A stretch of DNA of 64,000 bases from Gibbula magus (Eukaryota > Mollusca > Gastropoda > Trochida > Trochidae): positions 69,376,420 to 69,440,419 of the forward strand of contig OW388289.1 in the NCBI GenBank assembly GCA_936450465.1. Reading direction: 5' to 3'. A program made the position numbers and the translations under genes. Below the pieces are notes generated by a model that searched no databases, had not been told where the DNA came from, and worked only from the letters and a program-made list of their open reading frames with translations. The first letter of the stretch is position 1. Each line of letters starts with the position of its first letter. Below, piece after piece: positions 10,233 to 23,214 of this stretch.

Positions 10233-13200
10233 CTATCGAAAAAGTGCACATGCTTAACGTTTTGACAGTTTGTAATATATATATCCACTAGGCGTGAAGT
10301 GCGATAGTGGCAAGTAGAAGTATAATCACATAGCATATTAAGTGATAAATTGGTTTAAACTCAAGTCGTTTGGGTTTGGTGGTTATGATCTGCAAAGTCT
10401 TTGATTTATAGAACAATAGGTTCAGTCCGGTATTTGAATTTAGTTATAGATATATTTATTCGTGTCGACTGACAGCCAGTTATCGAGCGATAACAGTTTT
10501 ACATATTTTAATCAAGAGTATTCTCGAATAAGATTGATGTTCTGTTATTTACATTAAGTTGAAACTGGGGATTATTGATGAAATTATAAAACAAAACTCT
10601 CCTTTTCCTGGTTCTTGGTGGATAGTTTTGTCAGGATCACCCTTACAATTAACCGCATCCCTTCAGATGTTATTCAAATATATGTACATATGTAACTAAA
10701 TATTCACTTTTGAGGGCTTGAAGGTTTTTTTGTACAGTAGATATTGATCAAATTCATATTTAAGGACACATATATTGAGATAGTGAAATATGATATTTCT
10801 TTTCTTGAAAATACCATCGCATACCGCATATCGCATTTCGAGAGATAGCACACTACATATTATGACCGTTACATCCGTCACTTCTTAAGTGTTTTACATC
10901 AAAGATATAAAACATAAGCATGATAATTGATAAAATAACTATCCACTTTAAAAGCTTTTCGACAAATAAGTAAATGCGTGATTCCCTAGTTGCTTCTCTC
11001 AGGTAGAAAACCTTAGTGAATGTCTCTATTCTTGGACAATATAATTTGTGGGATTGTCAGTTGGTCATACATGTACATAGCAACGTAAATGATTGCAATT
11101 TGTATTTGCCCAAGTGTCATATAATGATGTGATTGGACATAATGCTCATCTGATAAATTCTAATGTGTAAACATTTTATTTTACATCATAAAGTGGGAAC
11201 ATTTGTGACAGACTTATGTCAATGAAGTGTATATTTTGCATTCTTCCTCAAACGTTTGCAATTGAAAAAGTGACAGTAGATGGGGGTTTTGGTATTTATT
11301 GTGAAATACTGTTTATATGTCAGGCAAATATGGTCAGGTTTGCGAATAGTGCAATTATCTTTTTGCAGACCTTAACCTTTTCTTTTTTTTCACAATCTAG
11401 ATTATTTCGGGAAATCTGCATATTTCATAATAATTACTGTCGACTACTTTGTAAATGGCCAAAATCCCTTTAGAATATATATCAAGTTCAAATTAAGAAA
11501 TACAGTGTATTCGTAATTTGGATACATTTCTAGAACCGTTTCACAATGGGATTCAACAAGACATCAATTGCATTTTAATCATATATTCATATATTCAGCA
11601 GAATTCATGTTAAGAAATAAACAGAATGAAAGAGACTAACAATAAAATTAAATGAAATTACTGTTAGAATTAGATTATTGTTAGAATAGAAATCAGCGAA
11701 CTTTCTATTGACACCTATTTTGACCTACAAATATATCAATCTTAAATTACTATTCTTCTTTGCCAATGGCAACAGCACTTATCCAATTTACCATAATAAT
11801 TGTAATTGTAATAGGATAGCTTCTGGGCGGAGAATGCCTCCATCATGCTTATCAGAAGAATCCATCTGTATGATCTTCAAGTAGAATAAAGTGCTTCTGT
11901 GAAATCTCCCTGGATGCCTTCATATGTTTGATATTGTGCATGTTAATTTTCGAAAATATATGTTCTTTAGACAATATATTAAACGATCTTAGCAGTGTAA
12001 ATTTATTTACATTCGACTGAGAATTTTACAGTCATTTGTAGCCTAAACATTTGTCATATAAGTTAAATTAATACACGTTCATTATTAGTGGTGAGGAATA
12101 TGATCAGTTGTACTTCCGGTAAATATGTTAACACGTTTCAGGAAGATATATTTGCCAACCTTTCTGTGCGCTAATATACGTACGTATTAAAGTGTAAGGT
12201 TTAAAAATGATACATATGTTTCATATGTTATGCAAACTTTTACAAGAGCAAAACATATCATAATAGTTTAAAAGAGACAATTGATATTTGTGCTTAATAC
12301 AATCACTACAAAGGATTTAGATACTGACAATTTGTAATGCAGTGCTGGTGACAATGTGCTTTATATCTGTATCGTTTGGTGCAAAATCATGATAAATAAT
12401 GTCCTTAATTTAACAGGCAGTACTTGATCAAATAAGCGAGTTCTCTTGTATTTGAGTATATTATTTATGTTTCTATTCTACACGTCTGTTCAGCTTTTTT
12501 TCACTTTCAACACTTTGCCTTTCCTTAAGGCACACTTACCCCATAAAGTTGTATTCATTTTTATTAATTGCATCTGCTTTCTGTCATGATTAAATGGAGG
12601 ATGTTGTTAATACGTATATATTTTCTTTTATTTGGCAAGTGATAAGAGATCTAAACATTAAGAAGAAGTTTTGTTGTACGATTCTTAGTTCCTGTCATAC
12701 GCCTTTCGGAAATGTTACAATATATACAAGTACAGTGCACATGTACGTATACCTTCTGACGGCCATAAGAGTTATTTTGCCCTTATAGGTTTTAGCCCAA
12801 CAATTAGCACTTCTAGCTGTTTTAACATTGTTGTTTGATGGATATAATTAGCGACTTCATGAACAAAGTACTTCAAGTCAGTACCTATGTAAGTCCTAAT
12901 TAGGAAATATTAACTCCAAGTGGGAGATACCAAGTCCTAATTAATGGACATTATGTTTTAGTTAAGAGTTATTTTGCCATCTCAATAGAGGAAATGTTGA
13001 AAGTTGAATAAATTCATGGTAATGGAATACCATGTGAGCACGCATATGCCTATCATGTGTCACATGAAACATGATATGTGCTTTAGCATACTATTTATTC
13101 ATGTCACAGTTATTGTTTTGTTCGATATATCATTCATTTATCACTCTGTTTATGTAACTACATATGTACAATGGGTAAATTCGAAATTTTAGGACATGAG

Positions 13201-13419
13201 ATTAATTTCTGCTTCTGTGCGTCTCTTTCTTTTAAGATTTGGTTAGAACATCAAATGATTGGGATTATTTATCTGCATGTCTCCTGGTAATCGTGTTTCA
13301 GTTAGTTTAGCGAAAATATGACTTGTTTCGCCTATAGTTTTCCTTCATCAATCTGTGCAATTCTTGTTGTTGTATGTGTGCTATAATAAATTATGATAAC
13401 TTGTTTGTCCGAGGTCCCT
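10233..13419. other. Gene-free stretch
   Basis: About 3.2 kb without a supported gene. The frames at 10696-10881 (-), 11216-11473, 12594-12788 and 13004-13192 (+) have no known domain and unbiased AT-rich codons. A faint relative of repeat family R2 may lie at 11640-11830 (TTTGCCAATGGCAACAGCAC, then a TCCAATTTACC block). Confidence 0.45.
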
Positions 13420-14230
13420 TCATGTTTTGCACTGCTCACACATTCGACTTGTTTAAATCATTAAGTTCAGGAAGGACGCTGAAGCTTAATGTCAAATCAA
13501 TAAATAGTCGTATTTTTAATCTTGCTCTTAAAGCTGATTTTATTTCTTGGGTGTCATCAAAATTAAATGCAACAAGAACTTTTGTCATCAGTGAAAACAA
13601 GAAATCAATTGACAGTTTATTTTCAACCAAATCTCTATCAGCAGGAATTAGTGTTATTCGTCAGTTCAAATGAAAGGAGAACTTTGAATAAAACCAACAA
13701 TGAAATCAAAGAACTTGGATTAATTATATCTAAAAAAAAATCTGTTTTCATTCCAACCAGTTTTAGTCTGTAATGACACAAGATGTACCATCATCTTCCG
13801 TTTTATTATTGTAAATGGTTCAATTACCATGCTTCTTCGCCTAAGGCACGAACAATAATCCAATTAATCACCTCTCCCCATTGTAGTAGACATGCTCATG
13901 TGCTATGAACGTCTTAAACACACTGCAGTCAAGGAACTGCTTGTACAGAATGATCAAGAAGGATATCAACTTCAGCAAAATCCTCCTGGCTGTCTTCTAT
14001 TGTCACATCACAAAGACTATCTGCAGATTGCAAATTTGGAACATATTTATTTCAAAACAACTTTCTAAATTCTTGCAGATCAAGGTAATATATATTACTC
14101 ATTCAGCAGTAAGGATGTAGTTATAAGTGTTATAAGTACAATATGTGTACTGTCATTAGCGGGAGGGTGTTCAATGCTTAAAAGCAGACGTTTAGTCAAC
14201 ATGACTCAGACAAGATGTTTGGAAATGTCC
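13420..14230 (+). repeat. Dispersed repeat family R2, copy A
   Basis: This segment of about 0.8 kb aligns end to end with 21040-21850 in the same orientation. Shared blocks include AACAAGAAATCAATTGACA, CAGTTCAAATGAAAGGA, AACAATGAAATCAAAGAACT, ATTCCAACCAG and AATCCAATTAATCACC. Part of it also recurs at 15220-15585. Open frames inside (13374-13673 and 13567-13773 on +, 13436-13630 on -) are broken in the other copies, so I treat them as non-coding. Confidence 0.75.
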
Positions 14231-14423
14231 AAAATCATGTTTATTCCTTAATGTAAAAAGAAATAGTTTTTTCAACATTTGATATAGAATGTGACCTACC
14301 TTTGGAAATGTTTTGTCGTGACAATTAACCTCTTTACTTGTGATAATGGCAGGTGTTTTCTCAATGTTCGATTAAACAGCTGTTGACATGAAATTGACAT
14401 CTAAATTTCTTTGTTATTCCCCT

Positions 14424-14491
14424 GGGATATAGCCCACTTGGTAGAGTGTGATCATTGTTCAAACATGCGATTTAGTGAAGTTCAAATACCC
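14424..14491 (+). other. tRNA-like relic
   Basis: GGGATATAGCCCACTTGGTA followed by GAGTG is a fair A box, and GTTCAAATACCC 50 bp later is a fair B box, starting from GGG as a tRNA would. There is no matching 3' acceptor strand, so it is not a functional tRNA gene. A tRNA pseudogene or the head of an old SINE is likeliest. Confidence 0.35.
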
Positions 14492-14607
14492 AATGATCTG
14501 ATGTAATTGCAGTGACAATTCATTTCAAAGCTAATTAATGTGGAACGGCGCACAATGTTCCTGACCCGCGCAACAGGCGAACAGGTGGTCTGTCACAGAG
14601 TCATGCT

Positions 14608-14628
14608 TTAGCGCGCTGGCCGCGCTAA
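14608..14628. other. GC-rich perfect hairpin
   Basis: TTAGCGCG, a 5-base loop CTGGC, then CGCGCTAA: an 8-bp perfect inverted repeat in otherwise AT-rich DNA. Confidence 0.7.
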
Positions 14629-15219
14629 TTTGAAGTTATACTCCAACCGGCTTATAAAAGTTGTCTTAGTAATTACTTGCAAGTGTATTTTGTCTCGATT
14701 TTATTATCATTTGATTCCGATATTGAATGTACAGAGAGATAATAATATGTCATTCTTGACAAAAATACATTACAGTTCCAAATCCACGGGTTCTTCTAGA
14801 AAAAATACAATTTGTGAAGAAATCAGGATGATTTATTCACACCCATAAGCATGCTTTTACAGGTCTTATCAGGTGAAAAATATAAATCCATTCATTCTGA
14901 CTGAAGTTGACATTTATCGGGAATTTTGAAAGTGTCTCAAACTATCGTTATTTGTCTAACATGATCATAATTATTTATTATTGACAGTATAAGAGGAAGC
15001 AGCACTGTTTATACTGTATAGCCTAAATATTTTTTTCTTATACGATTAATTATGACGAAATAGGTGTAATTGTTATTTTTAGTGGACTTTTGATTATGAA
15101 TTACTATCATAATGAAGGTGAAGATAAAACATGAAGAAAAGAAAATAATTTAGTCAAGTTGCTCAGCATCGAAGACTATGAAGCAGAACTTACGACACAT
15201 TTAATCAACATCAATTTAT

Positions 15220-15555
<336 letters not shown>

Positions 15556-15585
<30 letters not shown>

Positions 15586-16212
15586 ATATATATATATATA
15601 AATCCTAATATCTATCAAAATATGCAATCAAATATGTGTATCCTTGACCAAGACGTGAAAATGAAATCAATTTTGGAGTCAAGAAGAATTATAAACAGTA
15701 AACGGCAAAGTAAAAACCTAAAAAACATAATAACAAAAGCTAAATTTGTTTCGAATGTACAAAATATTTCCATTCCAACTGTGAGAAAGTGCAAAAGAGG
15801 CAATTGTGGTACATGCCCGCATCTATTGGAAGGAAATTCAGTGGATTTTAAGGGAAAAGGAGATTTCCGAGTAAAATATAATTTTGATTGTGCATCAAAA
15901 AACATTTTATATGATATGATATGTACAGGTTGTAAAGAACAGTATATCGGACAAACAGAAAATCTACGAGCTCACAAACAGCAAATAAAGTGTCCAGAGG
16001 TGCGCTGTATCCCTCTAAGTGAACATTTGGACGTGTGTACAAAAGGAACAGAAATACAATTTAGCATTTTCCCATTCTATCAAATGGAAACCTCAAATAA
16101 AGTCAAAGGAGTTTTAAATTATATGTTATATTATTATGTCCCCCACTATGACGTCATAATATATATATACTATGACGTCATAACCCTCTGTAAAACGAAA
16201 CATTCTCCCTGA
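15556..16212 (+). pseudogene. Penelope-like element GIY-YIG endonuclease fragment
   Basis: The 218-codon frame matches the C-terminal part of Penelope-like retroelement proteins: the cysteine linker and the GIY-YIG nuclease that nicks DNA to start reverse transcription. Visible features: a basic linker with SKNLKNIITKAKFVSNVQN (residues 52-70); CKRGNCGTC (79-87); F.C at 110-112; NILYDMICTGC (116-126), in which ILY stands in the GIY place; YIGQT (130-134); LR.H..QI; then LSEHL..C (154-161) and FSIFPF (169-174). The spacing LRAHKQQI is about five residues shorter than usual, so a small internal deletion is likely. The usual last residues are replaced by low-complexity sequence. No Penelope RT is present upstream, so this is a truncated copy. 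Confidence 0.8.
16147..16182. promoter_or_regulatory. Two CRE-type palindromes, 24 bp apart
   Basis: TATGACGTCATA occurs at 16147-16158 and again from 16171, each containing TGACGTCA, the full CREB/ATF site. They are separated by an AT run and lie in the degraded end of the Penelope fragment. Use as regulatory sites is unproven. Confidence 0.5.
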
Positions 16213-16262
16213 AGATGAAAAGAAACCGGTAGGAGAAAGAAACTCGTCGTTATGTTTTTAAT
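16213..16262 (+). other. Decayed hammerhead-like patch after the Penelope fragment
   Basis: CTGAAGA is followed 24 bases later by GAAAC, in the order and location of the hammerhead-ribozyme cores that Penelope-like elements carry in their termini. I cannot draw a good stem II between the two, so the motif is degenerate at best. Confidence 0.3.
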
Positions 16263-16304
16263 TTTTTGATAATTTGAAGCAGCATACACCTGGACATTTG
16301 ACTC

Positions 16305-16592
16305 TTTGTGTGTATATATATATATATATATTTATGAATATATATTAATAGGTACCTATTTATGTCTCCTAAAAAAATGAATGATTCAGTTTGAAACTTT
16401 CCTTTCGAGTCAATCATTTGTGTATTGGAAATATTTTATTGACATATTTTGGTCATGTCATATAAATCAACAAAATATCCCTTTGAAAGGCACATAACAA
16501 ATTAGTTTTCGGGAGTATAAGGCAAATAATGACAAGATTGCCTCGCGAGTTTATGAGTCATTCTAAAATATAAATATATATATCCAAAACGA

Positions 16593-16671
<79 letters not shown>
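16305..16671. repeat. (AT)n microsatellites
   Basis: A short GT/AT tract at about 16305-16331 and a pure (AT)n tract at 16594-16671, with unremarkable AT-rich sequence between them. Confidence 0.9.
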
Positions 16672-16675
<4 letters not shown>

Positions 16676-17049
16676 CTGACTTCTTAAACGTGCTATATAA
16701 ATATCATGCTAAAAAGTTTCAGACACTTACCGAGAATCCAAAACGACGACTGTTTAAAACAAATGTTTCAATTATTAAGAATTAAGTTCAGCATGTTTTT
16801 GTATTATCCTGATTTCGGGTTACTTTGTGTCTCAGGATATGTGAATATAATCATAAAATTTCACACGAAGACACGTCAGAATATTCAGTTAATCAAATAT
16901 ATATGGAAATTTATCTCACAATATATCTTTCCTTGAAGAGAAACTATAGTACAGTAAGAGAAACAATATGATATCAATCGATATGAGCGAGTATATCTAC
17001 ATGTGTAAAGCAACAAGGCAATTACTATAAATCAGAAGAAACGGTTTTT

Positions 17050-17265
17050 GTTAAGAGACAAACAAATACTTGGCTGATTTGTGTGTGACCCCACATTAGA
17101 CTGGATCTATGAGATTGACACGTTGGTGACAAAGTGATTTACATCGGAGTCGTTTCGGTACGAAGTCCTTAAAGGTTAAGTCCTTGATTTACCAGATTGT
17201 CCTCAAATGATACAGTTAGACCACTCTAGTAGCTGAGATACTGCCCAGTCTACTATATTTAAATC
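17050..17265 (+). repeat. Dispersed repeat family R1, copy B
   Basis: Same order of blocks as at 2275-2515 (GGCTGATTTGTGTGTGAC, CCTTAAAGGTTAAGTCCTTG, GTAGCTGAGATACTGCCCAG) but shorter by about 25 bp in the middle. Confidence 0.75.
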
Positions 17266-19378
17266 AGTTATTTTCAAACTCATTATCAATTTCCTCACGA
17301 TTACAAGAATATTGTTTTTCATCATACATACACATTAAGTTACAATGATGAAATATGTAATTGTTTTTCTTTCAAAGTAAAGGAAACAATATAATAAGAA
17401 TAGAACTTCAAACTTCACTTTCGCTATCTTTATAAAATTTTCCAAAATGTAACAATATACTTTCTTCTACTCAAAGTCAGTTGTTTATTCATCACAATGT
17501 ATTATGGTCTAATAATATTTCAGCTTAACTAATAACTTGAATTGCAATTTGAATCGTACGAATTATCATATATTTGATAAATAATGCCAACATATTTTGA
17601 TTTTGTTATCATTGTCTTGATTCATTACGATTTCATATCATGCTGTTGGAAGAAGTGTTACAAACAAGTGGTATCATATTATGTAATAGTAGACCTTTGA
17701 AAGTAAAACTTTCAACAAAATGTGGGCAACAACATTCATCATCGATTAGGCATATAACGGTTTTCCGCCGTAATAATATATTTTTTGCTATTTCGAAAAA
17801 ACTGAAACTTTGGCAGTTTTTAGGTTTCGCGTTTATGAAAATCTTTTTCTCACTAACGGCAATATCTACATTTATATGTGATAGATAATTTAAGTTAGAT
17901 GAACTCTAGAACTTTAGTAATTGGTTCTGGAAAATCGTCTTTTCTGAAAAGTGCGTTTTCTGCTTCATGTTCAAAGGGATATAACTCTGTTACAATAAAC
18001 GTATGTCAAAGTTACTTTTTGCATTCTCTTTATAATAACCAGCTTAGAAATTACATAACATATTATTGAGATTTTTCGAGGGGTATTTCCTTTGGAGAAT
18101 TTTCGATTGTACTGAAGATACAATTATGTTTAATACCACATTTTGAGGTAGATATATCATTGATTAAAAACAACAAATTTCAATCATGTATCTGTCATAC
18201 AATGTATATTACGTGTGACAGATCATAGAACATTGTCATTTTTCGAAAAGTTGCCATTTTCATCCAAATTCAAAGGCTCATAACTGTCGAACTAATTAGG
18301 ATATTGAAACTTTAGTGACACCCACGTATGCACAATATCAAGAACAGCAACTTTTATGTAGAAACTTTTCATAATTTGTTTTACATTAAAGCTTCAAACA
18401 TCGCAAACGTTGTGTAGGGGTCCGACAAAAGGATTTTGTAGTATTCAGAATTTGAATATTCAGAAGAACATAACGCATTAAGTGTGTCTGCAATCAAGAT
18501 GATGATTACAATTACTTAGTGGAAAGCACAACATTTTCTATGAACACTTTAGTATGAACATATTAACTGTTTCTCCTAAATATGGAGAATATAACGAGGG
18601 GTCTAATAATAAGTAATTTTCTCATTTTCAGAGGGGGGTTTTCTTTGGAGATTCTGTTTTTAAAAAATACTGAAGATAGAGATATGCTTGATAGATCATT
18701 TTACTTAATCGGGATTAAAGACAAAACATGGGGTACGAGGACAAGCGGGAGTATTGCCCTTTGTCAATGCTATTATTATTATTATGATTAGTAGTAGTAG
18801 TAGTATTTGTGATCTTCAACATACGTTTACAGTATGAACATTATTTTGTTAAAGGGTCACTCCCCACAATCATTGAGAACAAAACTTAACAAGATCCTTT
18901 CCCTGATTCTTGAGCAACTAGGTCAGCACCAATCTAAAATGGTTTGAGTACAGAGTGAGAGATGCCTTGCTAAAATATGCTCTTACACATATTGGTGGCG
19001 TCGGATAAGAATAATTACATCAAATGCAAAGAAAGCAAGATCTATATGAAATTTAACTAAGAAATGGATGCTGATTAAATCTGACTTGCCTCAGAAGTGC
19101 ATGTCGTTGCAGAAGAAAGGAGACTTTACGTCTCCAAGCCTCATTTTTTTTATCACATCACATTTGAAACGATTAGTCCATACTCTACACTTCACTTGTG
19201 TACGTGTGCGCCAACTGAAAATATTCCATTGGTGGTAATTTAGCGCTATTTACATCATTAGTAATAAATAAGATACTAAATCGGTCCAGTTTGATAACAT
19301 GTTTATGAAACTCGTGAATGACATCAGTATGTAACTCGCTTTCACTGGCATCGTTTAGTATTCTATATGTTTGCAACA
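17266..19378. other. Gene-free stretch with a trinucleotide repeat
   Basis: AT-rich sequence. Frames at 17640-17888 and 18582-18791 show no domain. An ATT run passing into TAG repeats lies at 18773-18806. Confidence 0.5.
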
Positions 19379-19485
19379 GTTGTCTACGGCAGACCCATTG
19401 CCGCGCCACTGGCGGGATTTGGACCTCGATCCTCTTGATCCCAAGCACAACACACTATAATCATTGCTTTATCCCACCCTTCTTC
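19379..19485 (-). mobile_element. Old diverged copy of the tRNA-headed SINE
   Basis: CTACGGCAGACCCATTGCCG, then CCACTGGCGGGATTTGGACC and CTCTTGATCC follow the same order as the tRNA-like head of the younger SINEs, ending in CTTTATCCCACCC. The B box is damaged (TTTGGACC instead of TTCGAACC). No body or tail is recognisable. Confidence 0.55.
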
Positions 19486-19648
19486 ACAACAAAGACAATT
19501 ACTTACGAAAAAGTAATGAATGCTCTATATACACAAGTTGTACTTTTTGATGTATCAAAAAAGTCATATGAATAGTCATATCTTAAAGTAAATGACATTA
19601 CAATAAAGCTGATAGTTTGTCGAAGACGTATGTGGCTGTTAAGTTAGC

Positions 19649-20307
19649 TAAGGCCCCTATTTCGCAACAACCCGAATTATCTCGAATCATCACAAAACGG
19701 ATATTTTGCACATTCGTGAACACTCATAGACGATTCCTTATTAATAAATGAAATCCGTAAATGATGCCCAATTGATTCGACAACATCTCTCGAATTCCTG
19801 GCACTCTACTAATCATCTACGAATTCCAGTATCGTAGATGCTTCGTAAACCATTCGTAAAAATATTTTGTATTAATAACAACTTCGTAAACAGTTGTTGG
19901 AAATTTTTGGTTGGACATGGTGCTGTTTTCATCCCGTATTTCTCGAGGATCAACTTGTAATCATCAACAATTGTTGCTTATTAAGAACGAATAACCTTCG
20001 GATTAATCATAGAATTGTCACGAACTATAGTAAACTATGTATACATAAAAGCTGATATCTGATCTTATTCGTGGAATTCAATAGTGGATTCGTAACTTTG
20101 TCTTCTTTATTTCTAACAACTCGTAGATTATTCGTACATGTACATGTTTCGGAAGTTTTCAACATGAAAAGCTGTTCGTAAACGTTTGGTACAAGTGTAC
20201 TGGTTGTTCACGAACATTGCCAAATGTTTATGAAGATTCATGAATTTACACACTCTTATTCGTGGTGATTCAGGATAACGCGGGTCGTATGTGAAATAGG
20301 GTCATAA
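19649..20307. mobile_element. MITE with 40-bp terminal inverted repeats and TAA target duplication
   Basis: The left end GGCCCCTATTTC...ACCCGAATTATC...GAATCATCAC matches the reverse complement of the right end (TGACCCTATTTC...ACCCGCGTTATC...GAATCACCAC) over about 40 bp at roughly 80%. Element 19652-20304 (653 bp) is flanked by TAA on both sides (19649-19651, 20305-20307), the 3-bp target duplication of PIF/Harbinger transposons. The interior repeats TTCGTAAA-type words many times and has no coding frame. Confidence 0.65.
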
Positions 20308-20424
20308 GATAGATACGAATGATTACAAATTTATTTTACAATAGTAAAAATATCTAATTGTTTGGACTATTTATTTGTATATCTCATGATGATTGCGTAT
20401 CAACTATTGTTTGTATAGCGAACA

Positions 20425-20934
20425 TAAACTGCCAGGCAAAAGAACGAACTCACCTCAGTTGGTTTCGATTAATTCAATATTTAAAAGAAATCAGATGCAT
20501 TTGACTATGGCATGATACACTAATACCTATCTGCAGTAGATTGAATGAATTATTTGGTGACTGGTTAATTTTTTGTTCAAATATCTTTGTTTAACGAAGA
20601 CAGGGGTAAGAAATGAAATTTACACCAACATGACCCTACCATGTTTAAAATATTGTAAATGTGTGCAGAATCAGGCACATTTAATCATTTTCACAGTATA
20701 TATGTCTTATATGTCGATGTACTGTTATGTAAAAAATAATATTTGAAGAAATAAATTTAATTTAAAAAAAAAAAATTTTTTGACGTGATCTTTGACTTCT
20801 GACTAACCACCTGTAGGCTACTTTTGCAGTTTTAGATTATGACATGGGAACATCAGATATTTGCAATTGAAAATCATACTTACATGTATGATAAAATCAA
20901 CTGAGGTTATTACTTTATTTTGACTGGCAGTTTA
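20425..20934. mobile_element. MITE with 39-bp terminal inverted repeats and TA target duplication
   Basis: The left end AACTGCCAGGCAAAAGAACG and following CTCAGTTGGTTT match the reverse complement of the right end (AACTGCCAGTCAAAATAAAG...CTCAGTTGATTT), about 80% over 39 bp. TA flanks both ends (20425-20426, 20933-20934), as in the Tc1/mariner superfamily. Length 506 bp; no coding frame. Confidence 0.65.
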
Positions 20935-21039
20935 TCTTAAGATGTAATTATGATTTGTTACGCTTATTTGTTGTCCTTTTTCAAGTTGTATAAATCTGGT
21001 TAATGAATTTGTGTAATAATAAATTCAGATAAATCTTTC

Positions 21040-21850
21040 GCTTCAAGCTGTACACTGGACACTGCTCACACCTTTAAGTTGTTAACATCACTAAGATTCT
21101 TCAGGAAGGACACAGAAAAGAGAACCTCATGATCAATTCAACAAATAGTAGTAATGTTGATGTAATTCCTGTTTAATCTACTTCATTTCTTTGGTGTAAT
21201 CACAGTTAAATACAACACGATGTTTTGTCACCAGTAAAAACAAGAAATCAATTGACATTTTATTTTCATTCAAGTTTCTTTCAGGAGAAATTTATCTTAT
21301 TCCCTCAGTTCAAATGAAAGGAAAAAACATCGAATAAAACCGACAATGAAATCAAAGAACTAAAGGGAAAAGGATTAATGATAGCTGAAAATTATCAATA
21401 TCAATGTTCTGTTTTCACTTGGTGAGAGAACATTCCAACCAGCTTTACATGTAGTTTCTAATGACACATCTTCAATCTTCAGTTTTATTATTGTATATGG
21501 TTGAATTTGCCTATTCGCCTATGGCAAGAACAATGATGCAATTAATCACCACTTCCGATTGTTGTGGGCATGTTCATGTGCTGTGAATGTCCGAATGCGG
21601 AAATATGCTACAGTAAAGAAAACATTTGTACAGCATGATCAAGTAGCACATCAACTGGTGCAGCTTTATATTGAAAATATTTCTTTCTAAATGACTGTGT
21701 CAATGCTTGCAGATGAAGGTATTAATCATCAGCAGTAACTAATGTAGGCCAGTGTTATAACTGCAATTTACGACACATATGTGCGAGAGGTTGTCTTATG
21801 TATAACAACGGTTTGCAGGCAACATGATTACAACAAGAAGATATTTAAAA
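21040..21850 (+). repeat. Dispersed repeat family R2, copy B
   Basis: Aligns with 13420-14230 through the same ordered blocks, with several small insertions. The frames open in copy A are closed here, which argues that the family is non-coding. Confidence 0.75.
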
Positions 21851-21881
21851 ATTGGAAAAATATGTTTATCCCTATTTGAAG

Positions 21882-21936
<55 letters not shown>
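21882..21936. repeat. Compound (TA)n(TG)n microsatellite
   Basis: (TA)n interrupted by TTTAT, passing into (GT)n at about 21914-21936, directly before the long inverted repeat. Confidence 0.9.
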
Positions 21937-21941
21937 ATTCT

Positions 21942-22067
21942 GAAGAAGACAAATATTTATGGATGATCAACTTCTTTATTAATGTTTCATAACGGTGTAA
22001 GGATCTATACCGAAACCTCGCTATTGTAAATAAAGAAGTTGATCATCCATAAATATTTGTCTTCTTC
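21942..22067. mobile_element. Perfect 38-bp inverted repeat, Penelope-terminus-like
   Basis: The left arm 21942-21979 (GAAGAAGACAAATATTTATG...) is the exact reverse complement of the right arm 22030-22067, with a 50-bp spacer. In the spacer, GGTGTA...TATACC can pair and is followed by GAAACCTCGC. This recalls the stem II + GAAAC part of hammerhead motifs in Penelope-like element termini, and AAATAAAGAAGTTGATCATC recalls the sequence after them. The CTGATGA box is not intact. Identity of arms implies recent origin or gene-conversion. Confidence 0.6.
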
Positions 22068-22460
22068 ATCACACCAACTTCTAGAAAGCGTCTCAAACAG
22101 TTTATATATATTCTATTGTCAATTCACGTGAGCCAAGAGGAGTAAGTTAACATACATATGTATATATAATTGCCTGATATAAGGCTAGAATGTCCAACGT
22201 CAATTATTAACTCAGTAGAATATAATAGTTGATAGCGATACATACGCTCGAGATTTCTATCATAACCTCTGTTATTTTTAGTCTACGTTCTCATCTGGAA
22301 ATGGACTCCTGAAGTCAGTTATGCAATCATCGACATCGTTTCAAATTGAGCATTTCATACCTGTCGAAACAACTAGACATGCTTCGTCATTGATGTATAA
22401 CAATGTTTGTTTGGACACAGATAAGGATGTTACCAGTGTCACAAACTATCACCACCAAGG

Positions 22461-22737
22461 GTGAGGTGAGGTGACATGGGGTTCAACGCCGCTTTCAAGA
22501 GTATTTCACTTATATCATGTCTGCTAGTATTATGCCAGGGAGAAAGCCCGCAACGCCATGTGACTAAACATTGCGGTGAAACATGCGAGCATCGGCTGGA
22601 ACTAGCGAACCATGGGTGATATTACCCTGAATTTCAGTGTTGCATTGCTACTGCTGACAAAGTTGCCGTGCCCCTGGCGGGATTCGAACCCCGGCCCTCT
22701 TGATCCGAACGCGCTAAGCACTGCGCTATCCCGCCCT
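22461..22737 (-). mobile_element. tRNA-headed SINE
   Basis: Minus-strand copy. The tRNA head lies at the right (GCGATAGTGC...-type A box, then TTCGAATCCC B box near 22680) and the GGCGTTGAAC...CACCTCACC tail at the left. About 50 bp of the middle is missing compared with the full copy at 63181-63499. Target duplications are not clear. Confidence 0.85.
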
Positions 22738-23214
22738 CCGAATTTTTGTTAACAGAGTTTATGGCCAATAGGGATCTTAGATAGTCACTTATTTGTACAA
22801 TGACCTAATATATTTAGATAATTAGTTTCTACTATTCCGTCAGAATATCTATTTTCTTAATTAATTTACTCGATGGACATTTAATATGAGACCTCCTTAT
22901 CTGAGACACACGTGTTGCAGGGAAAGTATTTATAATTAGATTGTACATTTTAAACTATCATATTCCTAGAGTCCTAGAGGCAGACACCGGAGTACATGTA
23001 ATGAGAAATGATATGAAATTAAGCGAACATTATCATTCCCTGAAATGAAGGCACGTAAGCGATTCTTCCTAATCTGAAACATATTTTGAGTGTTGACCTC
23101 GAAATAACGCTGTAAAAGTTCTAACCGGAGGTGGGTCAAATTTAAAAGCAAAATATCCGATTGAAAATACATGCAGCATAGCTTTTGAATCTAGAATCGA
23201 TATATAAATAGTGA

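Noticed and set aside
14424..14491. Functional tRNA gene
   Set aside because: A and B boxes are present, but no acceptor or proper anticodon stem can be formed.
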